Positions 24,181-36,640 of a stretch of DNA of 64,000 nucleotides are shown here, piece after piece. Source of the stretch: Liolophura sinensis (taxonomy: Eukaryota; Mollusca; Polyplacophora; Chitonida; Chitonidae); NCBI RefSeq assembly GCF_032854445.1, contig NC_088300.1, forward strand, positions 66,130,984 through 66,194,983, read 5' to 3'. Positions within the stretch are counted from its first letter, which is position 1; every line of letters starts with the position of its first letter. The translations under genes and the position numbers were made by a program. The notes under the pieces were generated by a model. It did not search any database, was not told where the DNA came from, and saw only the letters and a program-made list of their open reading frames with translations.

Positions 24181-25097
24181 TGTAGTCACTGGTCCTACAA
24201 AACTCCCTCATGCGTCCAGAGAGGTTAGAGGTTTTAAATAAAATCAAATGTTTAGGCCGCTTCGAATAGACAACTTAACCAATTTTACCACTGAAAAGAA
24301 ACGGCGCCCCGTTCTTAGAATATAGGGCCATACATACACCCATCCTCTTGAGAAGACATCGTGGCGTTCAGGCTTGCTTAAAAAGGACAGGAACAAGGCG
24401 TTTAGCGGGTAAATAGTGGACTTAATGTGGTTAAAAATCAGTAGTACAAATAATAGCCACCTATGAAAACTGCACTTAACGTTATAAGACGATACAGTTT
24501 GTTCATCGGGTGTGCAGATAACTGCAACAGTACAGTAAATTGTTGTACTACAGTTTTGTTGTGTTTGTGCCTAGTTAGAGTTATACAGATGCTTATCAGC
24601 CTGTTTTGTGAATTAAAAATATACACATTGTACAAATAACCTTTATATATTTATAGAAATCTTTGTATATGCCGACAAGATCTTATACAGGCGTGCCATG
24701 ATGTGAGAGGAAATGCCGAACGTTGTTTCAGAACGCCAACGATTTTTTTTTTTTTTACGTATTTTAATTTTAAAACTAAACGATGGTTAAAACACACATC
24801 ATAGCAAAACAGTTTATCGGAATATAAAATCTGCATGTAATTTCGCATGGCTACAAGGGTAGGATATGTCGCCAATGCTCTATGGAAAACGCCATCCAGT
24901 TATATACCATTCATAATACTGGTTGTATTTAATATTTTCATCAATTACATGTATAAACAGAATCGGGCTATATTTACATGAATGGAACTCACGTGTATCA
25001 TCACCACTAAACAAGAGGAAAAGAGAACTACAGATTCCTATCAACACGCTGATTATTATGTACTTATGAAATATTTACTGAGAAAACGTCAATGACG
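24181..25097. other. AT-rich intergenic sequence
   Basis: Simple AT-rich DNA with a poly(T) run near 24747; nothing else seen. Confidence 0.6.
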
Positions 25098-25214
25098 CAC
25101 TCTTCACGTGTGTTCTTCACGCGCAGTCTTTACATGCAATGTTATCACCCACTCTTAGCATGCATTGTTCTCACACACTCTTCACATGCAATCTTCTCAC
25201 GCACTCTTCACATG
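25098..25214. repeat. Minisatellite, about 26-bp unit
   Basis: Four and a half imperfect units of the type CACTCTTCACATGCAATCTT. The last two full units differ little, the first ones more. A short open frame across it is a by-product of the repeat. Confidence 0.85.
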
Positions 25215-26689
25215 TATTTAAATATCCACACAAATACCGACGACTAGCAAAAGTACAATTTGGGAGATACAAAAACACTAGGAATCAGGTGAAGCATATT
25301 TGCCGATTATCAAATAAAAGAACATTAACAAAATATAGAAGATAATAACCTAGCTAATATAATAACATAACACAGAATTCTCCACACGAAAATAAACCCA
25401 GTTATTTCTTTCTCTCATTTTAAAATATAGCTTTAGTATAATATGCTTTAACAACGTGCTATCGCTTAAAATGTATAATAAATTCACTCAGTATCAACGT
25501 CCATTACGAAATATCAGCCACACGGACTAAGTTAGCTGGAACGGTTACTTTCTGAAGACCCAGTTTATCCTAAGTCGTCTGCAAGCATTCATTTATCGTT
25601 TCGGCTTTATAGGAGTTGCTTTCAACTCAGCTAACATATTTTGGCCGGTATTAAGATTAAACCGGACTTTTCAGCCCTAGATAAGCGATAGAAAATTGTT
25701 TTTCTCTAGGCGACTTTTGACATGGACATTTCCCGCTTGTCGAAGAGACCCAAAATGAAGTTCTGGTGATTTTTATCAAGACAAAGTGCCGAGTGGAGAG
25801 TAAAAGGCCGGCGTTAAGTGGGAAGACAATGGGGGGAGTGGGGGAAGTAGTCGTGCCGATCGTATTTGGCTGGAAGGGACCTACAAGTGCGGCTTCTTCT
25901 GCAGCGGCGGCAAGAAACTGACGATCCGCAAGAGTCGCAACCCGTGTGTACCAGACAAGACAACTGGAAATCAGCCAGTTTCTTCTATATTCGGTCGTTT
26001 TTCAGGGCTTTATCTCTGTGAGTTTCCAAGCTCTCGCAACGGACGGACGTCACCCTCAGGCCAGACGTGTGTCTTTTCCGCTAGCATCCTTGGGAAGTCA
26101 GGGAGATGCCGGGTCGCCCGAAGCAAACGACACAAAGCAGTCACTCTGGCCGATAATGCTTCTATAGTGTTCGGCGTATGCTTAATTATACTCTAATCTA
26201 CCCACCAAGGCCTTCTTTAAACGCCACGTTGTTTATATTAACGCAAAACGCGCTCTGCTTCATTGCCTAAGTTTTTCCGGGAGAGAATCAAAATTACTCA
26301 CTCTAACAAACGTCTCGGTAAATCGGTCTCTGTCACAATTGTTTTCAAGAAATCCCCGAGTTATTAAAATAAAACTGTGCCAAAAACACGAATTACCGTA
26401 ACCGATCCCCAACACAAGCAAATCCCCTCAACTGTTTACGGGTTGGATTGAAATCGCCTGGCATGCGGCAGATAGTAAACTACCAATAGCGTATAAATGA
26501 GATATATTTATATGTATGTATACACACACAACCGAAGACAACTGTACACTTTGCGGATACAAAAAGTGATGAATGAACAAATCGCACGGTATAACATCTA
26601 TAACACCATATAGGGCCTGTACACAGTATTAGAAATAAAACAACAGTTAGACCGAAGTCTGTTGTGGGAAGAAATCAGCGAGAAGCTCA
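25215..26689. other. Intergenic sequence
   Basis: AT-rich up to about 25600, then a more complex stretch (25600-26300) with no recognised gene or repeat. It could be regulatory. Confidence 0.5.
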
Positions 26690-27330
26690 GTCGACACAGG
26701 CGGTCGTTTAATATCAATACTGGAGAGTCAGACTGAATTTAATGCGAAGTTGATGTTGACAGAGGGATGGATATTAAAGTGCAATGGTTTCTCCTCTACG
26801 ATGGCTAACAAGAATGCGGATGAAACTGACAGGAGACCTCGCACGTTTCTCTTCACCTTCCCATATAACAACGTGCATCAGGCAGATATTTCGCAGCATG
26901 GGTTGTTACAGAGAAAATGATGACAATTAATAAAGGATGCGCATCCAGATTTCGCTGACCTTCACAGTGTCGGGCAATAAAATGGTAGAGAAACCGCTTG
27001 AATAATTGGCTAAGTCGGCTGATGTGGCTGGATTAAGCGTCCTACGTACGGTACGGGACTGACTTGGCGCCTCGCCGTCTCCGAGTGACCTATGAGAAGT
27101 GGGTAGACAACCCGGACACCATCGCCCGCTCTCCCAGCTTCTGTGTGAAAGTTTGCACCTACAGCCGGTGTTTTGCTTCCACCCCAACCAGCATAACGAC
27201 GACCGCATACCCCGGTCTCCTCAGTCCAGTCTCATGTTGAGTTTGATGGCTTTAATTGACAGTTATACGATATTTACTATGCATAAATACCCAGCCCATC
27301 GCTGCCTTGACTTGACATAAAATCTGTACT
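26690..27330. promoter_or_regulatory. Candidate upstream enhancer of Meis
   Basis: About 640 bases of complex sequence 4-5 kb upstream of the start codon, ending just before an (AT)n tract. It has TGACAG at about 26758 and 26828, and TTAATTGACAG at 27252-27262, one mismatch from the PBX-MEIS decamer core. Inference only. Confidence 0.3.
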
Positions 27331-27452
27331 CAAAACCTGTGCGCCGTTAGCGTTTACACCTTGCCGTTTTAAAACAACTCACTCGGCAATGTGCTTAGGC
27401 TGTGAAATAAAGATTTGTCGGTGACATAATGGGCACTAAAGATAACTAAAGA

Positions 27453-27456
<4 letters not shown>

Positions 27457-27512
<56 letters not shown>
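27457..27512. repeat. (AT)28 microsatellite
   Basis: Uninterrupted AT dinucleotides; no palindromic flanks like those of the intron 6 tract. A (TAAA)n run follows at about 27572-27592. Confidence 0.97.
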
Positions 27513-27515
<3 letters not shown>

Positions 27516-27592
27516 TGTTTTAAACATAGTCAAGAAGAAATGGGGCATTGAGAAAATATTTTTTCAAAACTATAAATAAATAAATAAATAAA

Positions 27593-29540
27593 AAAAGAAA
27601 TGAGTAAGGAAATGATTAAAAAATTAATTAATATATAACAAATAAATGAAAATGTCATTGAAATTGGAAAGCCAAGATATTTCAGCAAATTGAGGTGAAC
27701 ATAAGAGGAGTATATATGTTTAAGGAATCCCCAGTCTGCGAGCGAGAGATACCGCCCGGTGGTATGCAAGGGAGCTAACTGGTGTGGCTTTGCACAAGGG
27801 CTCTCCTTCGACAACTGGGCAGCAGAATCTCTAAGACGATAATGTTGTGTTCATGGGGAAAACAAGAAAAATGATAGGTTTCTAACATACCACATTTTGT
27901 ACAGGTTAAACATTTCGTGTCATTTCTTGACATTTTCGGATAAACGGGAGTTCTAATGAATTCGTAGACGCCAAGATATTCACCACTTCATGGCCGTAGC
28001 CCGTTTTTTTCGTAAAGCAATTTTTCGGTTATAACAATATAGCATTAGCTGTACAACATTCCAGACGGGCTTTGAAACAATCCAGTAAATATTAACATTT
28101 ATGTTTTAAATGAAACACACATTTCCTTGTAACAAGTTTAGTATATGAAGAGGTCTCTTTCCTGGTAATTGTGGACCGGTAAAAATTATCTTTCCTGTCT
28201 GCTCTACTTTCTAAATCAGCTGAATTTCCATTTGTTCAGCTAATTAGAATGCTAAACTTGTCAGACGTTTTATCAGCAGATATAATGACATGATTAATCA
28301 GGAAATGTTATAACAATTACAACAATTTCACCATCCACAGTTAACCTTCTCACCAGAATTGCAACACGCTCGTTATCCATGTGATATTCTAACAAGTACA
28401 GGTTAAACAATTCCAATACATACACAGCTTTTAAGCTAAAAAAAAAAATCCCCAAGCTTGTGTGTGCGTGCACAGAATGCATATAAACTGAACGTCAAAT
28501 TTCTCCATTCGTTTAATTTGAACGCTAGCTGACATGTATTACCTTGTTCGATAATTTATTATTGTCCTGATATAGAAGAAAAAAACATTCGTCCACAGTA
28601 TGCCATAATTTACATACAGCAAATAAAACAGACGGTTTAATGACTGAGATGTATGAAGAAATTCCTAACGGAACTGTAAAACATGTCACAGAGCGAACTG
28701 TACTACACAATATTTATTAATCAAACTTTGACGGAACAATTGCCAGAAGAGCCATATTTATTAGTTTAGTCGAGTATAAGCAGGATTACAGTTTTGTTTT
28801 AGAGTACAATACAGTTCCGTGCGCTTGCTACACGTCGCATCCACGTAGTATCGTTTTATTGCGGTCTGATCCATTTCAGCTATCGACAAGGTGCTAGATG
28901 TTGGTTTCTTCAAGTGTCATGTCTGAGAGACTAAATTGACACCTCACAGGTGTTAATTAAAAGAATATGTCAATTTTTTCCATCGATTTCCTTTTGGAAC
29001 TAAAACGATATTAGAACATTTGTGACGTGTTAGTGTCTTTTATTGTAAACTTGTATTCAGGAGATTTTTTAAACAACACTGTATCCTTTGCAGTGGAAAC
29101 CCTGACACATTAAGTGAATTCAGACTGTTTATACATTAAATATAGTTGTCTTTTTACCACTAACAGTTGATGTCTTACTTTAGGAAATATAAAGGTTATC
29201 AGACCTGCGTATACAAATTTTACTCTCATTTAAAAGAAATATATATTTTGTATATCAGTCACTGGGGCAACTCAACATTGTCCTTCACACACACACAAAT
29301 AAACACAACGCCAAGTCTATCGTTTCATTCACGTTTGTAAGTATATTTATGAATACCAAGATGTCACGAGTTCTTTCAAGGAGAATATATACCCATGGAA
29401 GACAATCAAATACTTTTAAATAACAATAGAAACACACTGTGTGCAATTTTGTATACACCAGTACTTGTGTTGCTGTGCTATAGAGGCGTACACATAATAC
29501 TAACTTCTGGTAGATACAGTATACATTTGTCCGTCAATAA
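27593..29540. other. Intergenic sequence without a recognised gene
   Basis: Mostly AT-rich. It contains an inverted T-box half-site pair at 28939-28953 (ACACCT, 3 bases, AGGTGT). Short frames carry no family signature. Confidence 0.55.
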
Positions 29541-29583
29541 TCTGCGGATGGTCGTGCGTAAAACACTAATCAAATAAATAATT
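29541..29583 (+). repeat. SINE remnant with internal deletion
   Basis: CTGCGGATGGTCGT joined directly to GCGTAAAACAC and an AAATAAATAA tail. In the better copy at 42.4 kb these two parts are separated by about 75 bases, so this copy is internally deleted. Confidence 0.65.
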
Positions 29584-29862
29584 AAAAATATATATTACCA
29601 CATACACATCAGTCAGCAAAACAACAAATAAACATTACGTTGTGTACCACTTGCGGTGTATAGTTTTGCATGCATTGTGTGCATGTTATACATTGAACAC
29701 AAGCTATACACAATCATTATAAACTATATGTACCATTGCAAATTTGCAAACGGTTACCTTTTGAAGCCCTAAGCATGTATAAGTGTCATATATGTTTGCA
29801 ATTCAAACAGTTGAGCCATGTATGCACTTTCCCCAAACTAAAATGTCAATATCGGTAAGATA

Positions 29863-30167
29863 CACACAAAGAACACTTGTGTTGAAATCTAACACAACAA
29901 CTTGCATTGTTCTAATCCAAACACAGAACGTTTTACCCCAACACAAACATGTGTAAAATAAATGTGAAGCACACAAACTTGAGCGGAACCAAAAATTGGG
30001 CAGTTTACGTAACACAACAAAAACTTGTGCATTTTACAAGTTTTGTGCATAACGCCCAACACATCTTGTGTTAAATTCTTTCAATACAAGGCCTTATGTT
30101 GTTAATTCAACAGAAGATATGACACCAAAATTTTAATGGAGAGAACACAAGTTTGTTTTCTTGTGTG
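29863..30167 (-). mobile_element. MITE-like element with CACACAA terminal repeats and TA flanks
   Basis: A 305-base element bounded by TACACACAA and TTGTGTGTA, i.e. inverted CACACAA ends flanked by TA on both sides, as in Tc1/mariner-type MITEs. The inside has many ACACAAG/CTTGTGT repeats and no coding capacity. Its reverse complement aligns along its length with 42250-42702, including a shared AAGTTTTTGTTGTRTTACRT segment. The superfamily assignment is inferred from the TA flanks. Confidence 0.7.
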
Positions 30168-33100
30168 TATCGATGAAGACTGTATTATATCGATATATCT
30201 TGTATCATAGACTGTCCACAATACTGTCAAAGTACACTGTGAATGTTACGTCGAGACAGCACAGACGAACGGAACGATAGACATTTATACAGTACACATA
30301 CTATACAGTGCAAGCAAGTTTATTCGCGCTATTCTTGACAAATTTGCATTCGCCAAAAAGAAGTCTGCACTTAACACTTTCTAAAATACGTCAGTGTAAG
30401 GTTCATGTTGGGGATATCAACATAATACCAGATATGGAGCTTGGTACATAGATATAAACATAGCCATGTAATCTATCTTTAGAATGCATATCTGTTTCGC
30501 TGCAAACATGACTGGTTAGGGGAAACGCCCAGATGGATTTCTCGTGTCAGATGGCAAACAATATAGTGTCAGCAATCAGAAAATTTGATGTTGATTTTTT
30601 TCACCAATATTATGATAAACTAAAACTTAATATCCTTTTTGTGTGATATCCAAACGCCATGTGGAGTGTACACAACAGAGCAGCCCATATGTCAGATATC
30701 TGCCAATGGTTGGTGGTTTTATCCGCTTGCTCCGGATTCCTCCACCTATAGAACCTAACCCAGTGTCATGTATAAAATGAAAAAGTCTTGATCACGAGGT
30801 TAAACCAATCAAACCATATGTCATATCTATCCCCTGTTCTTGTGCAAGATGCCACGTTTGTACAGCTTGGCATATTCCAAGAGGATTGATTTTATAGATT
30901 TGGCTTGATCAATGTCTACATTTGTATTACAACAGTTTACAGTTTACAGTTTTAAAGGTCTGTTTTAGAACTATGCAGGAGATTCTTTTCACGATGAAAG
31001 AGAAACATATTTAAGTCCATGCATGTCACGATATACTCAAATATACCTAAAATACATATGCACGATGACAAGGAATCGTAACTATACGTTGCCTATCTTT
31101 AACACTGAACGTTTATCTTACACTCACTGCGTAGTTTCCTCGGCCATGAATATTTTTAAAACGCATACAAATGGATAAATTAAAACCGACGACAATCTCA
31201 TAATTTTACATAACACACATCCTATAAACAAAAGATGGGGTTGCATTTATTCACGCCTATCTATACCCATGCAGTATATATTAATACGCGCAGTACAAAC
31301 TTACCTTGTATTAATGTACATATTTTTATTCATGACTCTTCATAATGCTTGTATAGATGCTTCCATGGTTAGCTGGTGGATTTCATCCTCGGACCCTACA
31401 CATATCGGGATTGTCCTACTCAGGTAGGACTATCCTATACTAGGGGAGGGTTTGGTGCTGGTGGGGTTGGGAGAGGGGAGGGGGTGGCTCATATATTGAC
31501 AAGGGCAATGGAGACTAATACATGAATAGAACAACTCCTTCATACAACACTAACTCAAAGATCTAACTAACCCATATAAATATATATCTTCATCAGAGCG
31601 ATTGTTTCTCTGTTATTCGCTTCTTAAAACGGCCGCAGAGTTCCGCAATTTAGCCAGGCTTGTTTTGTGACCGGCGGGTCGTTTATACATGCATATACAT
31701 ACATATGTGCCCGTACACTTTATCCTGTAATCTTGTATAGGATTTGCGAATTATAATAACATAAAGTTAATTATCTTTCTAATTCGTTTACAGCTTAGAC
31801 GTATAAGTTGGTGACGCTAGTTAGTCATGGATAGATGAACTTGTACAATATTACCATTTGTTACAGAATAAAACCCGCATAATTAGAAACGCGCGAAGAA
31901 AAAACGTCTCGGGCAAAGTGAGAGATTGCGTGTTTAATACGGTAGTTCACTCAGCCGTACGTTATAAGAGCACGGCTGACTTGTACCTTCTCTGATGTAC
32001 ACATAACAACATTTAGAGCAGGTACAGGCAGTATATACACACTTCCCTGATCACCTCTATGAACACTTTGAACCTTTCATAACACATTATCAGTCTACAC
32101 AAACTTACAGGCATCGCTTTACATCCACGCCAACGTGATGTTCTTGCTTGCTCGAATGGCAGAAGGCAACCATACATATACATAGAACGCTAATTGCTGG
32201 AAAACAGCTCTGTATACGATTTTCTCTGCTTGGTCATGTTTAAATGCTTTAAAACACAGAGGGAAAAAAAGTAAGCCACTGTTGCAGCCCAAAGAGCTAT
32301 ATAACTCAGCAGAGGAAATTGAATTTTTCAACAACTGTGAAGAATGTAATAATTGATACAAAGCCTGCTTCATTATGACGTTTTCCTTGTGTTTTTTGGC
32401 CCGGCACACAGATGCGGCTACGCTTTCCAAAAGAGGTCCCTATTGAGATGAACCGAAACAGCAATCGACATTTGACAAGCAGCTGTCGCTCGTCAAATAC
32501 AGCGAGATCTACAAATGGGCTGTATGTAACCCTAACGTTTTTTTTTTTTTTAATTCTTAAGCTATAGAGGTGAGAACCAGCTTTCGTAATATTTCAAAGT
32601 TTCCACAAATTACATTTACCCGACAGAACGGTATTGTTTTGAATCTTACTAATTAATAAAATTTAAAAACCCAGCCCACCTGAAAGCTTATCTGCCGGAG
32701 GTAATAATGTAACTCACCTCTCTGCATGATACCCCGGTAAATTCTAATAATGCCGCTTGTCTTTTGCAGGTAAAGGCCTGAATTTATTTATCTATACAGA
32801 ATCTGTTAAACTGTTCTAGAGAAGAGTGAAAAATAAGCAAGTGAGAAATAATCTACAATGGTGAACAAATAAAGTTTGACAACAGAAAAAAAGACCAAGA
32901 TAGGACCAAAAAAATGAGTTCATTTGATCACAGAAAATAATTATAATGACAATTTAAACTTTCCTGCAAATACTTGCAGATATTTTAATCAATCTGCTTT
33001 GCCGTCATCTCCGATGCAAGCTTATACCTATATACTCGGCAACAGCGGTCTGAATCCTAAATCTCGGTAATACATTTGTTATATAGCGATTTTTGCCGTC

Positions 33101-34984
33101 AGATTTATATAAACTTGAATAATTACGTGATTAGTACATATAAAGAGGCTAAACATTAGGGTGAGCCTATGTGCATTATCAAAACCACACCAAATCGAAC
33201 ATGACAAAAAGTTGGAAACATTCACATCTTTCCTCAGCTTTATACCAACCACCAAGGCCTTGGGGGTACATTTTGTAAAGTCAAGCCAGCGTTTTCATAA
33301 ATGGCAAGGTTTCCCAATCGTTAATATATGGAATAGCAAACACTGAGCGCACAGTACATGGGCAGTACCCTAACTGAATGTTCATCGATATATATATAAT
33401 TCCCTCATCATAAATTAATCCATCCAAATTTTAGCGATTCTTTCTCGCATGCAGTTTTCATTATAATATGTTCTGATGACTGTTTTGTCACTCTTCGAGA
33501 TGAACATTTGTTTTGCCCCTCCTTTGTGGAAATGTAAACAGGCGAGTCATAACTTTTTCGGTAAAAAATATGGTTTTGTCGTGCATTCTTTTCATTAAAT
33601 ACTATATATCATATAATCGGTTACATTATACGTACATTGTCAGTGCATATCTTGTAAATGCACACTGATAGACAATAATTATTATTTATATATATATATA
33701 TTCCATTTTTGTCCTATTAAATATTTATCAAAGTCCACTTCTTAGATGCAGTTTCACTAATATAAGTTTTATGAATATTTTCGCCAGTCCGATTAAGTAT
33801 TTTTCGTCAACTTAATTAATGAAAAGTTTCTCGGACATTTTTGTCGATCTGCTGCACAGGGTGTTTTATCAGTGCTTTTAACATTTTCCCCGTTCTCCGT
33901 TTAGCATAGCTCTTTAGACATTCCAGTGGATTTATAAAGTTCCGTCCTTTTGCTATGCACGCATATGCCATTTCATCAAGATCTGAATATATTTAATTGA
34001 TATAGCTTTACTTTGTTCCGCCCAAGATCATTACTTCTTTTGAATGCTGTACTGTTTCATGACTATATATATGTTTACATCTGTGAATTATGATAGTTTC
34101 ACCAGGACGCAGCATTCAAGTAAACTGCATGCTTCGTTATTGGTGTTATTAACAGATAAAAAGCCAGCATATGAACGCCAATGGATTGTGCAGATTTGCA
34201 GCATATATATGGTGATAAACAACCGCTGATAGTATAAACAAGACAGTCCATGCAAATGGTATATAAATACTATACAACTAACATTACATTAAAGTTGGTA
34301 CAACAAAAGTTGACGTTTATCGTTCTTTGTTGGTGGAAATAATTTAAAACCCTTTCAGAACAGATGAAACAAGTACAAAACTGTTCAAAGTCTATCAAAC
34401 TACATATATGTAAAGATCCCTCAAGTATAAAATTACAAATGTAAGTATAGACATATTTATTTTTCTAAGGGTCTAAAAATTACGTTGTTGCAGTGATGAC
34501 GCCGCTTGTACTATATATATCCCTGTATTTTGTGATAGAAAGATGCATATATATTCGACATAATATTGTACAGCGCATTACCTTATTAGTTCACATGTTG
34601 AAATAGAATTTTTGTGAGCACAGGCATGATGTAATCGATCCTTTATAAAATGTATTCACAGGGTGAAGTGTAAGTGAGAGGGGAGTTAACTGATCGACCT
34701 CAGGTGGTTTTACATCCGGCTCTGTACATGCGTGTTCAGCTGTCTCGAGTTAATTTGACTGTAAATATATGAAAACATATCACTCTCTTTATCCAAATCA
34801 GTCGCCACGAACAGCTGAAAACTCAACTGCAAACAACTACTCAAAAACTCAATTAACGAATCGTCCTGGCATTCATTGTTATCACTGTCATATAAACATA
34901 CATGAGCCATGTTCATTTACAGGTGTACTGAAATATATATATATATGTGATATCATTATATGTACATTTCAGACGAACCTCATA
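30168..34984. other. Intergenic sequence without a recognised gene
   Basis: AT-rich with many short TA runs. It holds a G-rich tract at 31443-31484 and a small perfect hairpin (GTCCTAC-TCAG-GTAGGAC) at 31418-31435. None of the short frames resembles a known protein. Confidence 0.55.
31443..31484 (+). other. G-rich tract, potential G-quadruplex
   Basis: At least five runs of three or more G within 42 bases, next to the GTCCTAC/GTAGGAC hairpin. A second tract of the same kind lies in intron 6 at 15823-15863. Confidence 0.5.
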
Positions 34985-34990
34985 TACCAC

Positions 34991-35288
34991 AGACTTTCTG
35001 TTCGGCTAATACTTAAAACAGAATTAAAATCGGGGACTTTCTGTTCAATGCCCTCGAAATATTCAACTACAGGTCAATACTGAAAACAGATTTCACCTTA
35101 GAGACTTTCTGTTCAACACATCTGAAAACTTTTCCAATTGGCTAATTCTTAAAAACTGACATCTTATCAGAGACTATCTGTTCAATACTGACGAAACCTT
35201 ACCAACATAGGCCAATCACACTAAAGACTTTCTGTTCAGTACCGGACGAAATGTTTACATAGGTCATTATATTTCAAACTGAAATTAA
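34991..35288 (+). repeat. Degenerate left flank of the 64-bp minisatellite
   Basis: GACTTTCTGTTC-type unit starts recur at about 34991, 35034, 35102, 35171 and 35225 with uneven spacing (43-69 bases). The bodies of the units have diverged. This is the decayed edge of the array that follows. Confidence 0.75.
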
Positions 35289-35816
35289 GGACGTTCTGTT
35301 CAAACCCAATAAACGAAATCTGGGCCAGTACTTCATACTGACGTCAGATCAGAGACTTTCTGTTTAAACCCAATGAACGATATCTGGGCCAGTACTTCAT
35401 ACTGACGTCAGATCAGAGAATTTCTGTTTAAACCCAATAAACGATATCTGGGCCAGTACCTCATAATGACGTCGGATCAGAGACTTTCTGTTTAAACCCA
35501 ATAAACGATCTCTGGGCCAGTACTTCATACTGACGTCAGATCAGAGACTTTCTGTTTAAACCCAATAAACGATATCTGGGTCAGTACTTCATAATGACGT
35601 CGGATCAGAGACTTTCTGTTTAAACCCAATAAACGATCTCTGGGCCAGTAATTCATACTGACGTCAGATCAGAGACTTTCTGTTTAAACCCAGTAAACGA
35701 TATCTGGGTCAGTACTTCATAATGACGTCGGATCAGAGACTTCCTGTTTAAACCCATTAAACGATATCTGGGCCAGTACTTCATACTGACGTTAGATCAG
35801 AGACTTTCTGTTTAAA
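35289..35816 (+). repeat. 64-bp minisatellite with 128-bp dimer structure
   Basis: Eight full units and a partial ninth, exactly 64 bases apart (starts 35289, 35353, 35417, 35481, 35545, 35609, 35673, 35737, 35801). Each begins like AGACTTTCTGTTTAAACCCA. Two unit types alternate: units 2, 4, 6 and 8 end CATACTGACGTYAG and units 3, 5 and 7 end CATAATGACGTCGG, so the true repeat is a 128-bp dimer. The first group carries TGACGTCA, the perfect CRE palindrome, except the last (TGACGTTA). No coding frame is maintained. Confidence 0.95.
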
Positions 35817-36640
35817 ACGGATGATACATTTACCTGTAGGATAATACATATACAGTATCCTACAGACTTTAATTCTAGTATCGATCAAATGTCAACTTGG
35901 CCTTAGATTATTCAAACTAACTTTATAACAGTGACTTTTTGTCTAGTACAGCTTTATAAGTCAAAGCGACTTCACATCGCCTTTTCGGTTCAAAGAAAAA
36001 GACTTACAGCATGGAGAGTAAACCCAGATTGGTCATATCCAGTGTGATAGTTGGCAAACAGTTACACGTAACCGGTGAAATACGGCCTCACGGTCAGTTA
36101 CCTCACTCTGGGTTTTACTCTAAATTTCATGTAAATGCTAGCAAAAATAGTAGCAACTTATTGTCCCCCGCCCCAGCACAATGGCTTGACAAACTGATTT
36201 TATATAGTCTTTTAGTGCAATGAAACTGAGTTTTATAATTTATAATTTTTAATGACTCGACAGTTTTGTACAATATCGACGAAACCTTTGCCTACATAGT
36301 TTGATGCACAAGGAAGGTTTTCGGCCAGCATCTATACATTTTTACAAGTATAGCTTTACGCTTTTCAAACTTCATGCCAGTGACTTTTGATTCAATAACT
36401 ATGACTTTTTACTTCAGTCTATCGCTTCACATCAGAGACTTTTGGACTCATCACATTATAAAAACGACTTCGAAGCTTTATTTTTTAACTGACTTCAATA
36501 TCATAGCTTTTCGACCTAGTATTTGAAACTTTTCTCTAGTTTCACACTGTTCAAACCGATGACTTCGTAACAGAAACCTTCGACCCAGTTTGGATGACTT
36601 CAACTGTTTAATAGGAGTGACTTTTTATCCATTATGAATG
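35817..36640 (+). repeat. Degenerate right flank of the minisatellite
   Basis: Scattered GACTTTTTG/GACTTC motifs with irregular spacing continue for about 800 bases. They look like very old units of the same array. Much weaker than the left flank. Confidence 0.4.

Noticed and set aside
31360-31385. GGTTAGCTGGT, resembling part of miR-34
   Set aside because: Only 11 bases match, the seed end is not preserved, and no hairpin is evident.
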